Below the pieces are notes generated by a model. That model searched no databases and had not been told where the DNA came from. It was given only the letters and a program-made list of their open reading frames with translations. Shown piece after piece: positions 17,318 to 26,787 of a stretch of DNA of 64,000 bases (within the stretch, counting starts at the first letter, position 1; each line of letters opens with the position of its first letter). A program made the translations under genes and the position numbers. The stretch lies in the NCBI RefSeq assembly GCF_903946935.1, contig NZ_CAJAXH010000249.1:1-64000 (forward strand), written 5' to 3'. This DNA comes from an uncultured Thiodictyon sp. (GTDB lineage: Bacteria; Pseudomonadota; Gammaproteobacteria; Chromatiales; Chromatiaceae).

Positions 17318-18064
17318 TCATCCTGTTCGGTGGTCGACGCGCTCATCCCAAAAACGCGGTCCAGCCAACACGCGGCGAAGCGCCCGCGCCAGGACCAGCG
17401 CGTGCTCGCCGTCGCCATGCACACAGACGCAATCGGCGTGCAACGCGATGAACTGCCCGGTACGGGCGCGCACACCCCCACCGTCGCGCACCGACAGGAC
17501 CTGTCCGAGCGCCGTCTCGAGCGTTTCGATCAGGGCGCGCGGATGGCTGCGCGGGGTCAGTTGGCCATCCGCTTCATAATACCGGTCGGCAAACATCTCC
17601 ACAAGATAACCGACCCCCGCCAGGCGGGCCTGCCGCTGCAATACGCTTGCGGGCAGACCCATCACCGCGGCGTCGACCGACACGGCATTCACCGCGCGCA
17701 AAAAGGCATCGGCGGCCGACGCGTCCTGCATCAAGCGATGATAGAGTGCACCGTGCGGCTTGACATGGGAGATGGTGACGCCACAATCATCCGCCGCCTG
17801 CCGGAAATCGGTCAATTGCCGGATGCAGTCCGCCTCGATCGCAGCCGGTGAGGCACCGGTCTCTATACGACCGAACCCTTCGCGATCGGGATATGACGGA
17901 TGCGCCCCGGCCTTGACGCCATACTGCCTGACCAGCCGCAGCGCCGCGCGCATGCTGGCCCGATCACCGGCGTGACCGCCGCAGGCGATGTTGGCGCGGT
18001 CAATCAGTGGCATCAGCAATGCGTCACAGTCACCGCCTTCACCGAGATCGGCATTGATATCCAT
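17318..18064 (-). CDS. pxpA: 5-oxoprolinase subunit A (LamB/YcsF family)
   Basis: PxpA, with PxpB and PxpC, forms the prokaryotic ATP-dependent 5-oxoprolinase that opens pyroglutamate to glutamate. The 248-residue protein has the LamB/YcsF signatures MDINADLGEG, NIACGGHAGD, GAHPSYPDR and VKPHGALYH, plus EMFADRYYEADGQLTPR. I start at the ATG at 18064, which gives the conserved N terminus; the open frame extends 26 codons further without family features. A palindromic element lies between it and pxpC in the operon. Confidence 0.93.
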   Translation of the reverse strand: MDINADLGEGGDCDALLMPLIDRANIACGGHAGDRASMRAALRLVRQYGVKAGAHPSYPDREGFGRIETGASPAAIEADCIRQLTDFRQAADDCGVTISHVKPHGALYHRLMQDASAADAFLRAVNAVSVDAAVMGLPASVLQRQARLAGVGYLVEMFADRYYEADGQLTPRSHPRALIETLETALGQVLSVRDGGGVRARTGQFIALHADCVCVHGDGEHALVLARALRRVLAGPRFWDERVDHRTG

Positions 18065-18175
18065 GATTGACCTATAGCCAGAAAGGCCGTCGTGAGAGAG
18101 ACATCGGTAGAACCCCGCACTGCACTCCGGTTCTCCTGACACCGTTGCGCGCTGTCACGCGATCAGACCCATCAT

Positions 18176-18340
18176 CCTAAAAAGAGCGGTTGTCACGCCA
18201 AGGCGCCAAGCTCGCCAAGGCTTTTCAGTCCCTTATCGGTGATCGGTGATTCACTCGATGGGTGAGTTGGACACTCGACGCATCTCATGGTCTTTCTCGG
18301 CGAGCTTGGCGCCTTGGCGTGAGCAATTTCCGGATTTAGG
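18176..18340 (+). repeat. Long-palindrome element, copy E (inside the 5-oxoprolinase operon)
   Basis: Left end CTAAAAAGAGCGGTTGT, arm CACGCCAAGGCGCCAAG, core CTTTTCAGTCCCTTATCGG, right arm GCGAGCTTGGCGCCTTGG, end AGCAATTTCCGGATTTAGG. Its orientation is opposite to the operon. It separates pxpC from pxpA and ends one base from the pxpC stop codon. When transcribed it would form a long hairpin that may reduce or pause expression of pxpA and the TPR gene. Confidence 0.88.
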
Positions 18341-18341
18341 A

Positions 18342-19340
18342 TCACCCGCACTCGGCACGCTGCGCCAGTTCGCGGCGGATCGTCATTAAGCGCCGCTCAC
18401 GCTCCTGCAACAGTCGATGCGCCTCGTCCTGCCCGCAGGGGACGAAGCGCACGCTGTCACCCGGCTTGAGCTGGGCCAGACGCGTGCGCTCGACGCTGGC
18501 CGTGACCCCGATCACCGGATAGCCCCCGGTGGTCTGGTGATCGCCCAGGAGCAAGATCGGATGACCGTCCGGCGGCAGTTGCAGGACCCCGAAGCACACC
18601 CCGGCGGACGGCTGCCGATCATACCGCGCCTTGAGTGCGACACCCTGCAAACGCAACGCCTGGCGATCGGACTGCGGCAGCACCAGAAACTGCGCCGAAT
18701 GCAGGGACTCAAGGCCCTGACGTCCCAGCCCGGACTGCTGCGGCCCCGCCAGCAGCCTGAGCGGCCGATCGGCCGGCATGCCGCTGTCACGCCACATCGA
18801 GACCTGCCAGGGTGGACTGGCGAAGCCCGCCGGAGAACATTGCAACCCGGCATGCAAACGCGGATAGCGGTTCGGCTGCGGCCCAACCACAAGTGTATCG
18901 CCCGCCTTCAAGGCGCGACCCGCGTGCCCGCCGAATCGATTGCGCAAATCGGTGCCCTGCCCCCCCATGACCGTCGGCGTCACGATACCGCCCTGCACAC
19001 ACAGATAGACCCGGGCACCCTCAATGACCTGGCCCATCTGCAGCACGCTGCCTCGCCTGATCCATACCGGCCGCCAGAAAGGCACCGACAGCGCCTCACA
19101 GGACACCTCAGCCAGCGCGCCGGTGAGGGCGATCAGGGCGTCCTCGGTGAAGCTGACCTGTAGACCGGCCCAGGTCATTTCGATCGCCGCAAGGTGATCG
19201 GCATTGCCGACCAGCCAGTTGCCCACCCGCAGTGCCACCGTATCCAGGGCACCACCGGGCGTGACGCCCAGCGCCTGAAAGCCCATGCGGCCGGCATCCT
19301 GGACGCTGGACAACTGCCCGCCCCGCAGGACCTTCAACAT
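18342..19340 (-). CDS. pxpC: 5-oxoprolinase subunit C (biotin-dependent carboxyltransferase family)
   Basis: The 332-residue protein has the AHS2/KipA features MLKVLRGGQLSSVQDAGRMGFQ (start given in part), GGALDTVALRVGNWLVGN, CVQGGI, and near the C terminus GDHQTTGGYPVIG. The ATG at 19340 overlaps the pxpB stop (ATGTTGA), indicating translational coupling. The open frame extends upstream across pxpB in another frame and is not coding there. It works with PxpA and PxpB in pyroglutamate recycling. Confidence 0.92.
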   Translation of the reverse strand: MLKVLRGGQLSSVQDAGRMGFQALGVTPGGALDTVALRVGNWLVGNADHLAAIEMTWAGLQVSFTEDALIALTGALAEVSCEALSVPFWRPVWIRRGSVLQMGQVIEGARVYLCVQGGIVTPTVMGGQGTDLRNRFGGHAGRALKAGDTLVVGPQPNRYPRLHAGLQCSPAGFASPPWQVSMWRDSGMPADRPLRLLAGPQQSGLGRQGLESLHSAQFLVLPQSDRQALRLQGVALKARYDRQPSAGVCFGVLQLPPDGHPILLLGDHQTTGGYPVIGVTASVERTRLAQLKPGDSVRFVPCGQDEAHRLLQERERRLMTIRRELAQRAECG

Positions 19341-20020
19341 GGACCGAACGACTCGAATTGCCTGCCATCGATGCGCTCGAATTGCACCCGATCCCCCGCC
19401 TGCAACAGGCTGGGTGAGTGGCGATGGACATCGAATAACCGCACCGGCGTGCGCCCCAGCACATGCCAGCCGCCGGGCAATTGCACCGGATAGATACCGC
19501 ACAGGTCTTCGGCGATGGCCACGCTGCCGGCCGGGACTCGGCTACGCGGGGTGGCACGGCGCGGCAGGCGAAGCCTCCCCGGCAGACCCTCCAGATAGGG
19601 AAATCCCGGAGCGAATCCGATCATGGCCACGGTATACACCGCCGCCAGGTGCTGCTCAATCAGCGTCTCCACCGTCGCGCCCAACTGCTGCGCGACCGCA
19701 TCCAAGTCAAGACCAAACCCGGTCTCATAGCAGATCGGCAGCCGATGCAGGCACGCACCGGACCCGGTCTCCGGCGCAGATGACAGCGTCTCCAACTCCG
19801 CGAACCAGGTCGCCGGGGTCCAACCGGACCCGTCGAGTCGCAGCGGGTCATAATGGATGCAGACGCTCCGGAAGGCCGGCACCAGGTCGAGCATAAAGGG
19901 CCAGCCCCGCGCCCGCAGCGCGGCACAAAAGCCCTGGACCGTCGGCGCGGCAGCGGCGTCACGCTCGAACTCCACCAGCACGGCACTATCCCCCAGCGGG
20001 CCGATCCGGCGCATGCTCAT
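19334..20020 (-). CDS. pxpB: 5-oxoprolinase subunit B (AHS1/KipI family)
   Basis: The 228-residue protein starts MSMRRIGPLGDSAVLVEFE, the usual KipI/AHS1 beginning. It carries ICYETGFGLDLDAVA, YTVAMIGFAPGFPYLEGLP, VPAGSVAIAEDLCGIYP and PGGWHVLGRTP, all strong family segments. It is the first gene of the pxpB-pxpC-pxpA-TPR group on the minus strand. It begins five bases after the hydroxyacid dehydrogenase stop and may share its transcript. Confidence 0.93.
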   Translation of the reverse strand: MSMRRIGPLGDSAVLVEFERDAAAAPTVQGFCAALRARGWPFMLDLVPAFRSVCIHYDPLRLDGSGWTPATWFAELETLSSAPETGSGACLHRLPICYETGFGLDLDAVAQQLGATVETLIEQHLAAVYTVAMIGFAPGFPYLEGLPGRLRLPRRATPRSRVPAGSVAIAEDLCGIYPVQLPGGWHVLGRTPVRLFDVHRHSPSLLQAGDRVQFERIDGRQFESFGPC

Positions 20021-20024
20021 CCGG

Positions 20025-21005
20025 TCATCTCGGCACCACCCCACGCCCAATGTTATCCGCCACCGCGTCCAGTAGGCGTTGACGCGCCCCGCGACTGGCC
20101 CAGGCCACATGCGGCGTGATACTCAGGTTGGGGATGTCCGCGGCCAGTAACGGATGGTCCGGCGGCGGGGGCTCGCGGGTCAGCACGTCGAGGGCGGCGG
20201 CGCCAATCAGGCCCGCGCGCAGGGCCGCGGCCAGGGCGCACTCATCGACAATGCCGCCGCGGGCGGTGTTAATGAGCAGCGCATCGCGCCGCATCAGGTT
20301 GAGCTCCGCCGCCCCGATCAGCCCCCGGGTCTCGGCGGTCAGTGGGCAGTGCAGGCTCAACACGTCGACCTGGGCCAACAGGTCGTGCAACGCAATGCGG
20401 CCGGGGCGCGCGTCCATCGCATCCCGCCGGGCGATCAGCACGCGCATGCCGAAGGCCTCCGCCACCCGCGCCACCCCGCGGCCCAAATCGCCGAGACCGA
20501 CGATACCGAGGGTGCGGCCGGCAATCTCCTCAATCGGGTACTCCAGCAGACAGAAGTGCTCGGCCCGCGACCAGGCGCCGGCCGCCACCGCGGCCCGATA
20601 GTCGGCAAGGCGCGTGTAATGGCTCAGGATGGCAGCAAACACATACTGGACCACCGCGGCCGTTGCATAGCCCGGAACGTTGCGCACCGCGATACCCAGT
20701 CGGGCGGCGGCCTCCAGGTCGATGTTATTGGTGCCGGTTGCGGCCACACAGACCAGCCGCAGGGCCGCCGCCTTGCCGAGCAGGTCGGCATCCAGCACGC
20801 ATTTGTTAGTGACGACGACCTCCGCCGCGCGGATACGCCCGGCGATCTCCCCCGGCGCGGTGGCGGGCCAAAACGCCCAGCGGTCGCAGGCGGCGGTGAG
20901 CCGCCCCAGGTCGAGGTCGTCGCGGTCGACGCTCGCCAGATCCAGGAAGACCCCGAGACCGGGGCGGTTCGGCCTGGCCGAGGCTTCGGGGCGATGACTG
21001 TTCAT
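20025..21005 (-). CDS. D-2-hydroxyacid dehydrogenase (NAD-dependent)
   Basis: The 326-residue protein has the NAD-binding motif GRTLGIVGLGDLGRGVARV. Substrate and catalytic elements are VAATGTNNIDLEAA, INTARGGIVDE (Arg) and the catalytic His in ITPHVAWAS. The family includes glycerate dehydrogenase and hydroxypyruvate reductase. YATAAVVQYVFAAIL after NVPGY favours that group over lactate dehydrogenase. The ATG at 21005 is preferred; the frame is open to 21041. It is divergent from the large FAD-linked oxidase 178 bases away, which may act on a related 2-hydroxyacid. Confidence 0.87.
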   Translation of the reverse strand: MNSHRPEASARPNRPGLGVFLDLASVDRDDLDLGRLTAACDRWAFWPATAPGEIAGRIRAAEVVVTNKCVLDADLLGKAAALRLVCVAATGTNNIDLEAAARLGIAVRNVPGYATAAVVQYVFAAILSHYTRLADYRAAVAAGAWSRAEHFCLLEYPIEEIAGRTLGIVGLGDLGRGVARVAEAFGMRVLIARRDAMDARPGRIALHDLLAQVDVLSLHCPLTAETRGLIGAAELNLMRRDALLINTARGGIVDECALAAALRAGLIGAAALDVLTREPPPPDHPLLAADIPNLSITPHVAWASRGARQRLLDAVADNIGRGVVPR

Positions 21006-21183
21006 GTTGGCCTTCGTGTGAATGTCTTGGCGTCTGGGCAAGGAACCATCCCGGGTGGCCGGGCAGCGTCCTGCTATTTTACCGCCCGGCCCCGCCGCGC
21101 CGCCGATTCACGGCCACCAGCGGCCGGGCTTGGAGTACCATTTTGTGCAGTGCAATACGCCCGCCCGCCGGACCCGAACCCCC

Positions 21184-24100
21184 ATGACTGCTAATACCCA
21201 GCCGCGCATCCGCGAGATCCCCTATAACTACACCTCATTCTCCGACCGGGAGATCGCGATCCGCTTCCTGGGCGAGCCCCGCTGGCGGCTGATCGAGGCG
21301 CTGCGGGGGACGCGGCGCACCGGGCGTTCGGCGCGCATGCTCTTCGAGGTGCTGGGTGACATGTGGGTCATCACCCGCAATCCCTACCTTCAGGACGACC
21401 TGCTGGAGAACCTCGACCGCCGCCGACTGCTGCTCGCGGCACTGGACCACCGGCTCGACCAGTTCGAACTGCGCCTCAACGACAACGCCGGTGCGACCGA
21501 ACTCCTGGCCGCCGCCCGCGCCGCCGTCGCGCGCTTCCGGGACTGGTTCAAGACCGAGCAGGCGGCCCGCGACCGGCTACGCCAGGCCCTGGCGGGCATC
21601 ACCCGGGCGGACAACCTGGGGTTTGGCGGCCTGGCCCGGGTCTCGCACGCCACCGACGCCACCGACTGGCGCGTCGAATTGCCCTTCGTCGTCCTCTCAC
21701 CGGACACCGAGGCCGAGGTCGCACCCATCGTGCGCGCCTGTATCGACTGCGGTCTGACCCTGATCCCGCGCGGCGGCGGCACCGGCTACACCGGCTCGGC
21801 GGTCCCCCTGCACCCCATGACGGCCGTCATCAACACCGAAAAGCTGGAGCAACTCTCCGGGGTGGAGCGGATCAACCTGCCCGGGGTGGCGGACCCGGTG
21901 CCGACGGTGCTGTGCGGGGCCGGGGTGGTGACGCGCCGGGTCTCGGATTTGGCGGATGCCAATGGGCTGGCCTTTGCCGTCGACCCGACCTCCCAGGACG
22001 CCTCCTGCATCGGCGGCAACGTGGCCATGAACGCGGGTGGCAAGAAGGCGGTCCTGTGGGGGACGGCGCTGGATAATCTCGCCTCGTGGCGCATGGTAAC
22101 CCCGGATGCCGACTGGCTGCTGGTGGAGCGGCTGGACCATAACCTGGGCAAGATCCACGATCAGGCACAGGTGCGCTTCCGGCTCTCGCGCTTCGCCCCG
22201 GATGGCACCACAGCACGCGGCCAACCCGAGGTCCTGACCCTACCGGGCAGCACCTTCCGTCAGGCCGGCCTGGGCAAGGACGTGACCGACAAGGTCTTGG
22301 GCGGCCTGCCCGGGGTCCAGAAGGAGGGCTGCGACGGCATCGTCACCTCCGCCCGCTTCGTGCTGCACCGCATGCCCGAGCAGGTACGGACCGTCTGTCT
22401 GGAGTTCTTCGGCACCGATCTGGAATTGGCGGTGCCCGCCATCGTCGAGATCAAGGACTTCATCGACGCCTTGGCCGACGTGCAGGTGGCCGGCCTGGAG
22501 CACCTGGACGAGCGCTATGTCCGCGCCGTGGACTACACCACCAAGGCCGACCGGCGCGAACTGCCCAAGATGGTGCTGGTCGCCGATCTGGTGAGCGACG
22601 ACGCAACGGCCGTCGACCGGGCGGCGGCGCAGGTGGTGGAACTGGCCCGGGCGCGCGACGCCGAGGGGTTCGTCGCCGTCAGTGCCGAGGCGCGCAAACG
22701 CTTCTGGCTGGACCGCGCCCGCACCGCCGCCATCTCCCGCCACACCAACGCATTCAAGATCAACGAGGACGTGGTGATTCCGCTGCCCCGGCTGGCGGAC
22801 TACAGCCGCGAGATCGAGCGCATCAACATCGAGCAGTCCATCCGCAACAAGGACGCCATCATGGCCGCGGTGCTGGACTACCTGGCCGGCGAACTCCCCG
22901 AGTCGCACCGCGACGGGGACTATCAGGACTCGGCCGAGGCACTCGCCATCCTCGCGGCCAAGCGCGAGGCCGCCCGGGCGTTGGTCACCCGCGCGCGGGA
23001 GCGCTGGCACTCGGTGCTGGACCACCTGGACGCCCCGGCCGAGGTACACCTGGACCTGCTGGACGCGGCGGCGCAGTCCCGGCGGCGCCCGGGCGACACC
23101 CTGCTCGACCTGATGCTGCGCCGGGACCTGCGCCAATCCTATCGCGCCGAGGTCGGCGAGCGCCTGGGCGAGACCTTCGCCGGGCACGACCTGGCCCTGG
23201 TGCGTGAGCGCCTGGCCGAGTGTCACGCCCGGGTGCGCGATTCGCGCCTCTTCGTGGCCCTGCACATGCACGCGGGCGACGGCAATGTGCATACCAACAT
23301 CCCCGTCCACTCGGCCGACTATGCCATGCTGCATGAGGCGGACCTAGTGGTGGACCGCATCATGCGGCTCGCCACCGATTTGGGTGGGGTCATCTCCGGT
23401 GAGCACGGGATCGGCATCACCAAGCTGCGCTATCTGGAGCCGGTCAAGCTCGCCGCCTTCGTCGCCTATAAGGAGCGGGTGGACCCGCATCAGCGCTTCA
23501 ATCGCGGCAAGCTCATGCCCGGGTCCGGGCTGGCCGAGGCCTATACCCCGTCGCTGCGGCTGGTCCAGCAGGAGGCCATCATCCTGGAGGAGACCGAACT
23601 CGGGGCCGTCAATGACGACGTGAAGCACTGTCTGCGCTGCGGCAAGTGCAAGCCCAAGTGTTCGACCCACGTCCCCCGGGCCAACCTGCTCTATTCACCA
23701 CGCAATAAGATCCTGGGCACCGGGCTCATTCTCGAGGCCTTCCTTTATGAGGAACAGACCAGGCGTGGGCTGTCGCTGCGTCACATCGAGGAGATGAATG
23801 ACGTGGCGGACCACTGCACCGTCTGTCACAAGTGTCTCAGCCCCTGTCCGGTCGACATCGACTTCGGCGATGTCACCATGCGCATGCGGCGCATCCTGGT
23901 CAGCCGCCGCCAGCAGCGCTTCAACCCCGGGGCCTGGGCCGCGATGCAGTTCCTCAACACCACCAACCCGGGCACCATCCATCTGCTGCGCAAGGGACTC
24001 GTCAAATGGGGTTTTGCCGGGCTCAACCTGGGCCATGCGGTGGCCCGTTCGCTGGGACTCACCCGGCGCCGCACCGCACACCCCGCCGCGACCACCGGCC

Positions 24101-25038
24101 ACCCCGACGCACTCGGTCAGCTCTTGGACCTGGTGAGCCGCCCCCTGCGGGTGGCCCTGCCCAAGCAGGGTTTCCGTCAGGCGCTGGGGCTGGAGGACCG
24201 CACCCAGGTGCCCATCCTGCGCGATCCCCGGGTCGCCCCGGAGGACGCGGAGGCGGTCTTTTATTTCCCCGGCTGCGGCTCTGAGCGACTGTTCGCTGAC
24301 GTGGGGCTGGCCACGCTCGCCATGCTCTATCACCAGGGCGCGCAGACCGTCCTGCCCCCGGGGTATCTCTGCTGCGGCTACCCGCAACGCGCCTCCGGAC
24401 TGGATGCGCGCGGCCGGCAGATCGCCATGGACAACCGGGTACTCTTTCACCGCATCGCCAATACGCTCAATTATCTGGATATCCGCACCGTGGTGGTGTC
24501 CTGCGGGACCTGCATGGACCAATTGCTCAAATACCAATTCGAGCAGATATTCCCCGGCTGCCGGCTGCTGGACATTCACGAATGGCTGATGGAAAAGGGC
24601 CTGAGCCTGGGGGGCGTGCCGGGGGTGCAATACCTCTATCACGACCCCTGCCACACCCCGATGAAGACCTATGCCCCGCTCAAGGTCGCGGATGCACTGA
24701 TCGGCCAGGAGGTCCGACTGTCGGATCGCTGCTGCGGCGAGGCCGGCATGCTGGGCAGCGCCCGCCCCGATATCGCCAATCAGGTCCGTTTTCGCAAGCA
24801 CGAGGAGCTCACCAATGGCCTGCGCGCCCTGACCGGGCGGGACCGCACGACGGGCGGCAAGGTCAAGCTACTCACCGCCTGCCCGGCCTGCCAGCAGGGC
24901 CTGTCCAAGTACACCGACGAGACCGGACTCGTGACCGACTATATCGTGGTGGAAGTGGCCCAGCGACTGCTCGGCAAGGGCTGGCAGAGCGCCTTCCTGA
25001 AACAAGCGGCGGGCGGAATCGAGCGGGTGTTGTTGTAG
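21184..25038 (+). CDS. DUF3683-FAD-linked oxidase/Fe-S/CCG fusion (D-2-hydroxyacid dehydrogenase type)
   Basis: A single 1284-residue protein combines four parts. The N-terminal DUF3683 region starts at [17 protein letters not shown]. An FAD-binding type 4 domain follows, with [17 protein letters not shown] (about residue 195). The FAD-oxidase C domain has [14 protein letters not shown] and GEHGIGITK. The C terminus is GlcF/ferredoxin-like: [4Fe-4S] motifs [11 protein letters not shown] (about 816) and [12 protein letters not shown] (about 878), then two CCG domains ([10 protein letters not shown]...[13 protein letters not shown]...CCGEAG). This fuses what are separate GlcD and GlcF-like subunits elsewhere. 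It probably oxidises D-lactate, glycolate or a similar acid and passes electrons to the quinone pool; the substrate is unproven. The first confident start is the ATG at 21184. Confidence 0.9.
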   Translation: MTANTQPRIREIPYNYTSFSDREIAIRFLGEPRWRLIEALRGTRRTGRSARMLFEVLGDMWVITRNPYLQDDLLENLDRRRLLLAALDHRLDQFELRLNDNAGATELLAAARAAVARFRDWFKTEQAARDRLRQALAGITRADNLGFGGLARVSHATDATDWRVELPFVVLSPDTEAEVAPIVRACIDCGLTLIPRGGGTGYTGSAVPLHPMTAVINTEKLEQLSGVERINLPGVADPVPTVLCGAGVVTRRVSDLADANGLAFAVDPTSQDASCIGGNVAMNAGGKKAVLWGTALDNLASWRMVTPDADWLLVERLDHNLGKIHDQAQVRFRLSRFAPDGTTARGQPEVLTLPGSTFRQAGLGKDVTDKVLGGLPGVQKEGCDGIVTSARFVLHRMPEQVRTVCLEFFGTDLELAVPAIVEIKDFIDALADVQVAGLEHLDERYVRAVDYTTKADRRELPKMVLVADLVSDDATAVDRAAAQVVELARARDAEGFVAVSAEARKRFWLDRARTAAISRHTNAFKINEDVVIPLPRLADYSREIERINIEQSIRNKDAIMAAVLDYLAGELPESHRDGDYQDSAEALAILAAKREAARALVTRARERWHSVLDHLDAPAEVHLDLLDAAAQSRRRPGDTLLDLMLRRDLRQSYRAEVGERLGETFAGHDLALVRERLAECHARVRDSRLFVALHMHAGDGNVHTNIPVHSADYAMLHEADLVVDRIMRLATDLGGVISGEHGIGITKLRYLEPVKLAAFVAYKERVDPHQRFNRGKLMPGSGLAEAYTPSLRLVQQEAIILEETELGAVNDDVKHCLRCGKCKPKCSTHVPRANLLYSPRNKILGTGLILEAFLYEEQTRRGLSLRHIEEMNDVADHCTVCHKCLSPCPVDIDFGDVTMRMRRILVSRRQQRFNPGAWAAMQFLNTTNPGTIHLLRKGLVKWGFAGLNLGHAVARSLGLTRRRTAHPAATTGHPDALGQLLDLVSRPLRVALPKQGFRQALGLEDRTQVPILRDPRVAPEDAEAVFYFPGCGSERLFADVGLATLAMLYHQGAQTVLPPGYLCCGYPQRASGLDARGRQIAMDNRVLFHRIANTLNYLDIRTVVVSCGTCMDQLLKYQFEQIFPGCRLLDIHEWLMEKGLSLGGVPGVQYLYHDPCHTPMKTYAPLKVADALIGQEVRLSDRCCGEAGMLGSARPDIANQVRFRKHEELTNGLRALTGRDRTTGGKVKLLTACPACQQGLSKYTDETGLVTDYIVVEVAQRLLGKGWQSAFLKQAAGGIERVLL

Positions 25039-25374
25039 AATCCGTCGTGCGATTCGTCGTGCGCGGGAAGGGCCGCGCGAGGGCGAGGATCGCGGCTCGC
25101 GCACGACGGATAGATGGTTTTTTGTGTCTAGCTCCCACGCTGGAGCGCAAAAACGAAAAAATCGATGGGATTGCAAGGTATGGCCTTGACCACCGCCCGC
25201 TCATTGTGCCGGACGCCGCCTGCATTTGGGCGATACTGCAACCGAGGAGTTGAATCAATTGCGAGACACGGCTGGGGCATCGATTTTGGCGGGCGCGTTG
25301 TCGCTTGGCGAAATCAGTTCATTCGAAGACTTCGGGATTCCAGTGTTCCATAACGCGGCGCTGGTGTGTCTGTA
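25039..25374. other. Intergenic region with hairpin and a possible gene remnant
   Basis: Just after the oxidase stop, CCGTCGTGCG and its inverse CGCACGACGG (about 25042-25113) bracket a GC-rich stretch and may form a terminator-like structure. From about 25220 the plus strand has an open frame without a start codon. It reads ATEELNQLRDTAG...GEISSFEDFGIPVFHNAALVCL and stops at 25375, overlapping the next ATG. Its composition looks protein-like, so it may be the tail of a lost gene. I cannot name the family. Confidence 0.45.
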
Positions 25375-26622
25375 ATGATGCCTCGTACCGCCTTGTTGTT
25401 GGTCCTGGTCGGCCTCGGCGCCCCGGTATCGGCGGCGGAGACCTTTGCGTTGCACGAGCGAGCAGCGCTGCCGGAGCCGCCGACCGAGACGGGGGTCGCC
25501 CCAGAGTCGGCCGATCTGACGATGCCGCCGGTTGACGCACCGTCGTCAAGCCCCGGGGCCGCCCCGCCCCCAGTCCAACGGCTGGATTTGCTATTGAAGC
25601 GAGGCGGCCTTGCCGCGCCCGCCCCGACGGTCGACCCGGCGCCTGACGAGCGGAGCGAACCTGTCGCCGACGGGAGCGACCCGACGGCCCTCCTCAACGC
25701 CTGCTGGACCCCCGCCCAACTCGCCGGGTCGCCGACGGATCGCACCATCCAGCACGGACTCAAGCCCGATCGCACCCCGCCGCCGGCCTGGGCCGTCCGC
25801 GCCGCCGAGTCGGCCCTGCCACCCCTGGCGCCTGAACTGAAAGGCTCCATCCGGTCAGTCGAACCGACGGACCCGCAGGAACGCCTGGTGGCACTCACCT
25901 TCGACCTCTGCGAGCAGGCCGGCGAGCGCGCCGGCTATGACGCCGAACTGGTCGATGCCCTGCGCGCCCAAGGCGTGAAGGCGACCTTCATGGCCGGCGG
26001 CAAGTGGCTGCGCACCCATCCGGAGCAGGCCATGCAACTCATGGCCGACCCCCGATTCGAGATCGGCAACCACACCTGGACCCATGCCAATCTGCGCGTG
26101 GTGGACGGTCCCGCGGTACGTGACCAAATCGTCTGGACCCAGGCCGAATATCAGGTCCTGCGCCGCGCATTGGCCGAGCGCCCCTGCGCCCAGGCGGCCG
26201 GGCCCGCGGCCCTGAGTCATGTGCCCGCGTGGCCCGCCGTCTTCCGCTTCCCCTACGGCACCTGCAACCAGGGCTCGCTCGACGTCGCCGCCGGACTCGG
26301 GCTGCCGTCCATCCAGTGGTCGATCGTTACCGGGGACCCGGACAAAGGACAGAGCGCCGCGGCCATCGCCCGGACGGTACTGGCTGGGGTCAAGGGCCAA
26401 CGTGGGGCCATCGTGGTGGCCCATGCCAACGGGCGCGGCTGGAACACCGCCCGTGCCCTGCCTCTGTTCATCCCACAATTGCGCAAACTGGGCTACCGCT
26501 TCGTGACCGTCAGCGAACTCCTGGCCGCCGGCCGCCCGGTGGCGGTCGAGGAGTGCTTTGAGGTGCGTCCAGGGGACAGCCGCCGCTATGACGCCCTGTT
26601 CAGACACGGTGGCAAGCGATGA
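25375..26622 (+). CDS. Exported polysaccharide deacetylase (NodB-like)
   Basis: The 415-residue protein has a signal peptide (MMPRTALLLVLVGLGAPVSA) and a Pro/Ala-rich linker to about residue 150. The NodB-type deacetylase domain has motif 1 LTFDLCE, motif 2 GNHTWTHANL, motif 3 RFPYGTC, and the late VVAHANGRGWNT and GYRFVTVSELL. It probably removes acetyl groups from an envelope polysaccharide in the periplasm. Start candidates are a GTG at 25366 and ATGs at 25375 and 25378; no clear ribosome binding site decides between them. Palindromic copy F starts at the base after the stop. Confidence 0.87.
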   Translation: MMPRTALLLVLVGLGAPVSAAETFALHERAALPEPPTETGVAPESADLTMPPVDAPSSSPGAAPPPVQRLDLLLKRGGLAAPAPTVDPAPDERSEPVADGSDPTALLNACWTPAQLAGSPTDRTIQHGLKPDRTPPPAWAVRAAESALPPLAPELKGSIRSVEPTDPQERLVALTFDLCEQAGERAGYDAELVDALRAQGVKATFMAGGKWLRTHPEQAMQLMADPRFEIGNHTWTHANLRVVDGPAVRDQIVWTQAEYQVLRRALAERPCAQAAGPAALSHVPAWPAVFRFPYGTCNQGSLDVAAGLGLPSIQWSIVTGDPDKGQSAAAIARTVLAGVKGQRGAIVVAHANGRGWNTARALPLFIPQLRKLGYRFVTVSELLAAGRPVAVEECFEVRPGDSRRYDALFRHGGKR

Positions 26623-26787
26623 ACCTGCGAAGAGCATTTGTCACGCCAAGGCGCCAAGCTCGCCAAGGTTTTTCAGTACGTTATCAGCATTGGGCCAGCG
26701 ATCCGGCGGGTGAGCTGGATATTGGATCCACCTTATTCTTTGCTTGGCGAGCTTGGCGCCTTGGCGTGAGCAATTCCCGGAGTCAGG
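26623..26787 (+). repeat. Long-palindrome element, copy F
   Basis: Left end CTGCGAAGAGCATTTGT, arm CACGCCAAGGCGCCAAG, core TTTTTCAGTACGTTATCAGC, right arm GCGAGCTTGGCGCCTTGG, end AGCAATTCCCGGAGTCAGG. It begins at the base after the deacetylase stop and its last base is directly followed by the ATG of the GNAT gene. The end GGAG (26779-26782) is five bases from that ATG, so the element appears to supply the ribosome binding site. Confidence 0.9.

Noticed and set aside
22240-24801. Long minus-strand frames opposite the FAD/Fe-S oxidase
   Set aside because: The plus-strand protein has all domains and motifs; the reverse frames are Gly/Val/His-rich shadow translations.
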